Positions 62,531 through 64,000 of a stretch of DNA of 64,000 bases are shown here, in pieces. Each line of letters begins with the position of its first letter. Positions within the stretch are counted from its first letter, which is position 1. The DNA lies in NCBI RefSeq assembly GCF_031569985.1, contig NZ_JAMQKA010000016.1:1-64000 (forward strand), read 5' to 3'. This stretch comes from JAMQKA01 sp031569985 (GTDB lineage Bacteria; Bacteroidota; Rhodothermia; Balneolales; Balneolaceae). The position numbers were made by a program, and so were the translations under genes. The notes beneath the pieces are model-generated. The model saw nothing but the letters and a program-made list of their open reading frames with translations. It had not been told where the DNA came from and did not search any database.

Positions 62531-62913
62531 GACACATTGAGGTAGAAGGGATTTAAGTTAAACACAGAGAATCACAAAGAACCTCAGAGTTTCCTTAGTG
62601 TAACTTTGTGAGTTCTTTGTGTAGCTCTGTGTAATAAATTTCCTATCGATAGCTGATCATTCCCAAGACGACTTTTCCAACCTGGTAGGATAAGAACAGG
62701 TCAAATAGTATTTGTATAACCTGTAGTGTTTTCTTATATAAATATAGAATTTAAATATAAAAAATTTATCGGCGTACTTAGTTTGAGGGATTTGCCGAAT
62801 TAAAATTGAATCGATAAACGGGATTTTATCTGGTTCATACTTTGGAACTCTACACTAACCTAAAAAGGAATTCTCCTTTTCTGGTTCATCATCAAAAAAA
62901 CAGAATTAAACCA
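62531..62913. other. Intergenic, 383 bases with a long hairpin
   Basis: Holds the hairpin 62559-62632, then AT-rich DNA with GGTTCAT repeated near 62831 and 62883 and a small palindrome AAAAGGAATTCTCCTTTT-like near 62863-62880 before the next gene. Confidence 0.5.
62559..62632 (+). terminator. Long hairpin of CACAAAG/CTCTGTG words after the GH95 gene
   Basis: ACACAGAG and CTCTGTGT, and inside them CACAAAGAAC and GTTCTTTGTG, form a two-part stem of about 30 bases per arm with TAATAAATTT after it. Strong fold; may terminate GH95. Word content is of the seven-base-periodic class. Confidence 0.65.
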
Positions 62914-64000
62914 GTGTTGATAAAAAAATACATTATTCTTTTTTGTTTACTGTTATTTGGTAACGTAATGATTGCCCAGTCTCAGGAGCAGGTCGAGCAG
63001 TGGGCGATGTACGAAGTAGAGCTGGCCGGTCCATCAGAGGGAAATCCGTTTGTGGGCACGGCGTTATCAGCGGTTTTCACACACGCGGAAACTGGCAAAA
63101 CCTATGAGCCTGAAGGCTTTTATGACGGCAATGGGGCCTACAAAATTCGGTTCATGCCCGACGAGCAGGGTCAATGGACCTACCATACAAAAAGTAATCG
63201 CGATACGCTGGCCGGTAAGAAAGGGACATTGACCTGTCTTCCTCCATCTGAGGGAAATCACGGTCCAGTGGGTGTCAGAGACCGGTATCATTTTGAATAT
63301 GCCGACGGCACGAACTATTTTCCTTTTGGGACAACCATTTATGAGTGGGCCTTCCAGGACAAGAAAGATCAGACGATCGAAACGCTGAAAAATTCTCCCT
63401 TCAACAAAGTACGGATGTTGGCCGTGCCGCCTGCCGGTGGTGAATATGAAAATGGGGGCTCCGATGAGTTGGAGCACTTCCCGTTTGAAGGAAGTCCCGA
63501 GACCCACTGGAATTTTGCACGCTTTAATCCCACCTTTTTCCAACAACTGGAAGAGCAGATAATGCGACTCCAGGATATCGGGATGCAGGTTGACCTGATC
63601 CTGTTTCGTCCCTACGACTACGGCCGCTGGGGATTCGACGAGATGGATCCTGAAACGAACGCACGCTTTACCCGCTATATGGTGGCACGTTTTGCAGCTT
63701 TTAAGAATATATGGTGGAGCCTGGCCAATGAGAATAGTTTTATGGAAAGCATTACCGATGAAGAGTGGTCAAGCCTGTTCAAACTGGTCAAGGAGAAAGA
63801 TCCGTACAATCATCTCCGCTCTATCCACAACGCTGACCGCTTATATGATTACAACAAGCCGTGGGTCACCCATGCTAGCCTCCAGTACTATAATGCGGTG
63901 CGGGCCCCGGGAGTCCCGGCTATGCTAAGAGATATCTACCGCAAGCCGATTGTGTTGGATGAAATCCATTATGAAGGAAATATCAGCAGCCGATGGGGAC
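62914..64000 (+). CDS. DUF5060/DUF4038-type glycoside hydrolase, partial (runs off window)
   Basis: The frame runs from GTG at 62914 (or TTG at 62917) to the window edge, 362 codons. A signal peptide (YIILFCLLLFGNVMIAQ) is followed by a DUF5060-type beta-sandwich (WAMYEVELAGPSEGNPF, then GFYDGNGAYKIRFMPDEQG) and the start of a TIM-barrel glycosidase domain of DUF4038/DUF5605 type (YFPFGTTIYEWAF, then VDLILFRPYDYGRWGF, NIWWSLANENSF with the likely acid/base Glu, and PIVLDEIHYEGN with a second candidate Glu at the window end). A secreted polysaccharide-degrading enzyme, downstream of GH95 in the same direction. Incomplete at the 3' side. Confidence 0.8.
   Translation, partial: MLIKKYIILFCLLLFGNVMIAQSQEQVEQWAMYEVELAGPSEGNPFVGTALSAVFTHAETGKTYEPEGFYDGNGAYKIRFMPDEQGQWTYHTKSNRDTLAGKKGTLTCLPPSEGNHGPVGVRDRYHFEYADGTNYFPFGTTIYEWAFQDKKDQTIETLKNSPFNKVRMLAVPPAGGEYENGGSDELEHFPFEGSPETHWNFARFNPTFFQQLEEQIMRLQDIGMQVDLILFRPYDYGRWGFDEMDPETNARFTRYMVARFAAFKNIWWSLANENSFMESITDEEWSSLFKLVKEKDPYNHLRSIHNADRLYDYNKPWVTHASLQYYNAVRAPGVPAMLRDIYRKPIVLDEIHYEGNISSRWG

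Overview
The window looks like a chromosomal stretch of a marine or halophilic member of the Balneolota/Rhodothermota–Bacteroidota group. This is inferred from gene content, not from a marker search. The pointers are the alternative GlmU-like protein beside glmS, a lipoprotein zinc metalloprotease of the DUF5117 type, a sortilin-like BNR-repeat exoprotein, PF13568-type outer-membrane barrels, a GH95 fucosidase, weak Shine-Dalgarno usage and intergenic DNA rich in small repeats.

Layout. 1-2.8 kb: a possible IS630-type transposase start at the edge, a KaiC-like ATPase cut short in its second domain, an XRE regulator and an atypical SDR. 3.2-19.1 kb: five tightly spaced plus-strand genes, a PhoD-like phosphoesterase without signal peptide, a DUF6603 protein of 1170 aa and three unrecognised large proteins of 1046, 1619 and 580 aa. 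This is the best candidate for an undescribed system: one transcription unit of about 15.9 kb, all products without signal peptides, likely a large cytoplasmic assembly built around a phosphoesterase. 19.5-22.1 kb: IorAB-type molybdenum oxidoreductase. 22.4-24.7 kb: an ArsR-rhodanese regulator divergent from a three-gene operon (two small proteins and a sterol-desaturase-type di-iron membrane hydroxylase). 25.6-29.5 kb: cyclopropane fatty acid synthase, a 49-aa zinc-ribbon-like protein and a large haem-motif lipoprotein. 29.9-33.6 kb: an accessory zone with an orphan SLATT membrane protein, degenerate repeats, a broken barrel gene, a tRNA-Arg-like 3' scar and an intact tRNA-Leu(CAG). 33.8-46.2 kb: a DASS transporter, GlmU-like/GlmS, an Hpt protein, a YvlD-like protein, a metalloprotease and a sortilin-like protein. 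46.4-54.6 kb: two outer-membrane barrels, an AT-rich AlbA_2 gene, a sodium:solute symporter with a 42-aa coupled membrane protein, a TPR protein, WbqC and an S23-type four-helix-bundle protein. 54.8-64 kb: gltX, NhaC, an NRDE protein, a GH95 enzyme and a partial DUF5060-type glycoside hydrolase.

Three repeat classes run through the intergenic DNA. The first is two spacer-less tandem arrays with a 22-23 bp period (25173-25331 and 48154-48382). The second is many degenerate seven-base tandem arrays, mostly just beyond gene ends. The third is dispersed repeats: a hairpin with TGTCATYGCGA ends in two copies, and a sequence of about 215 bp in two copies plus fragments. All functional assignments rest on reading motifs; no database search was run.
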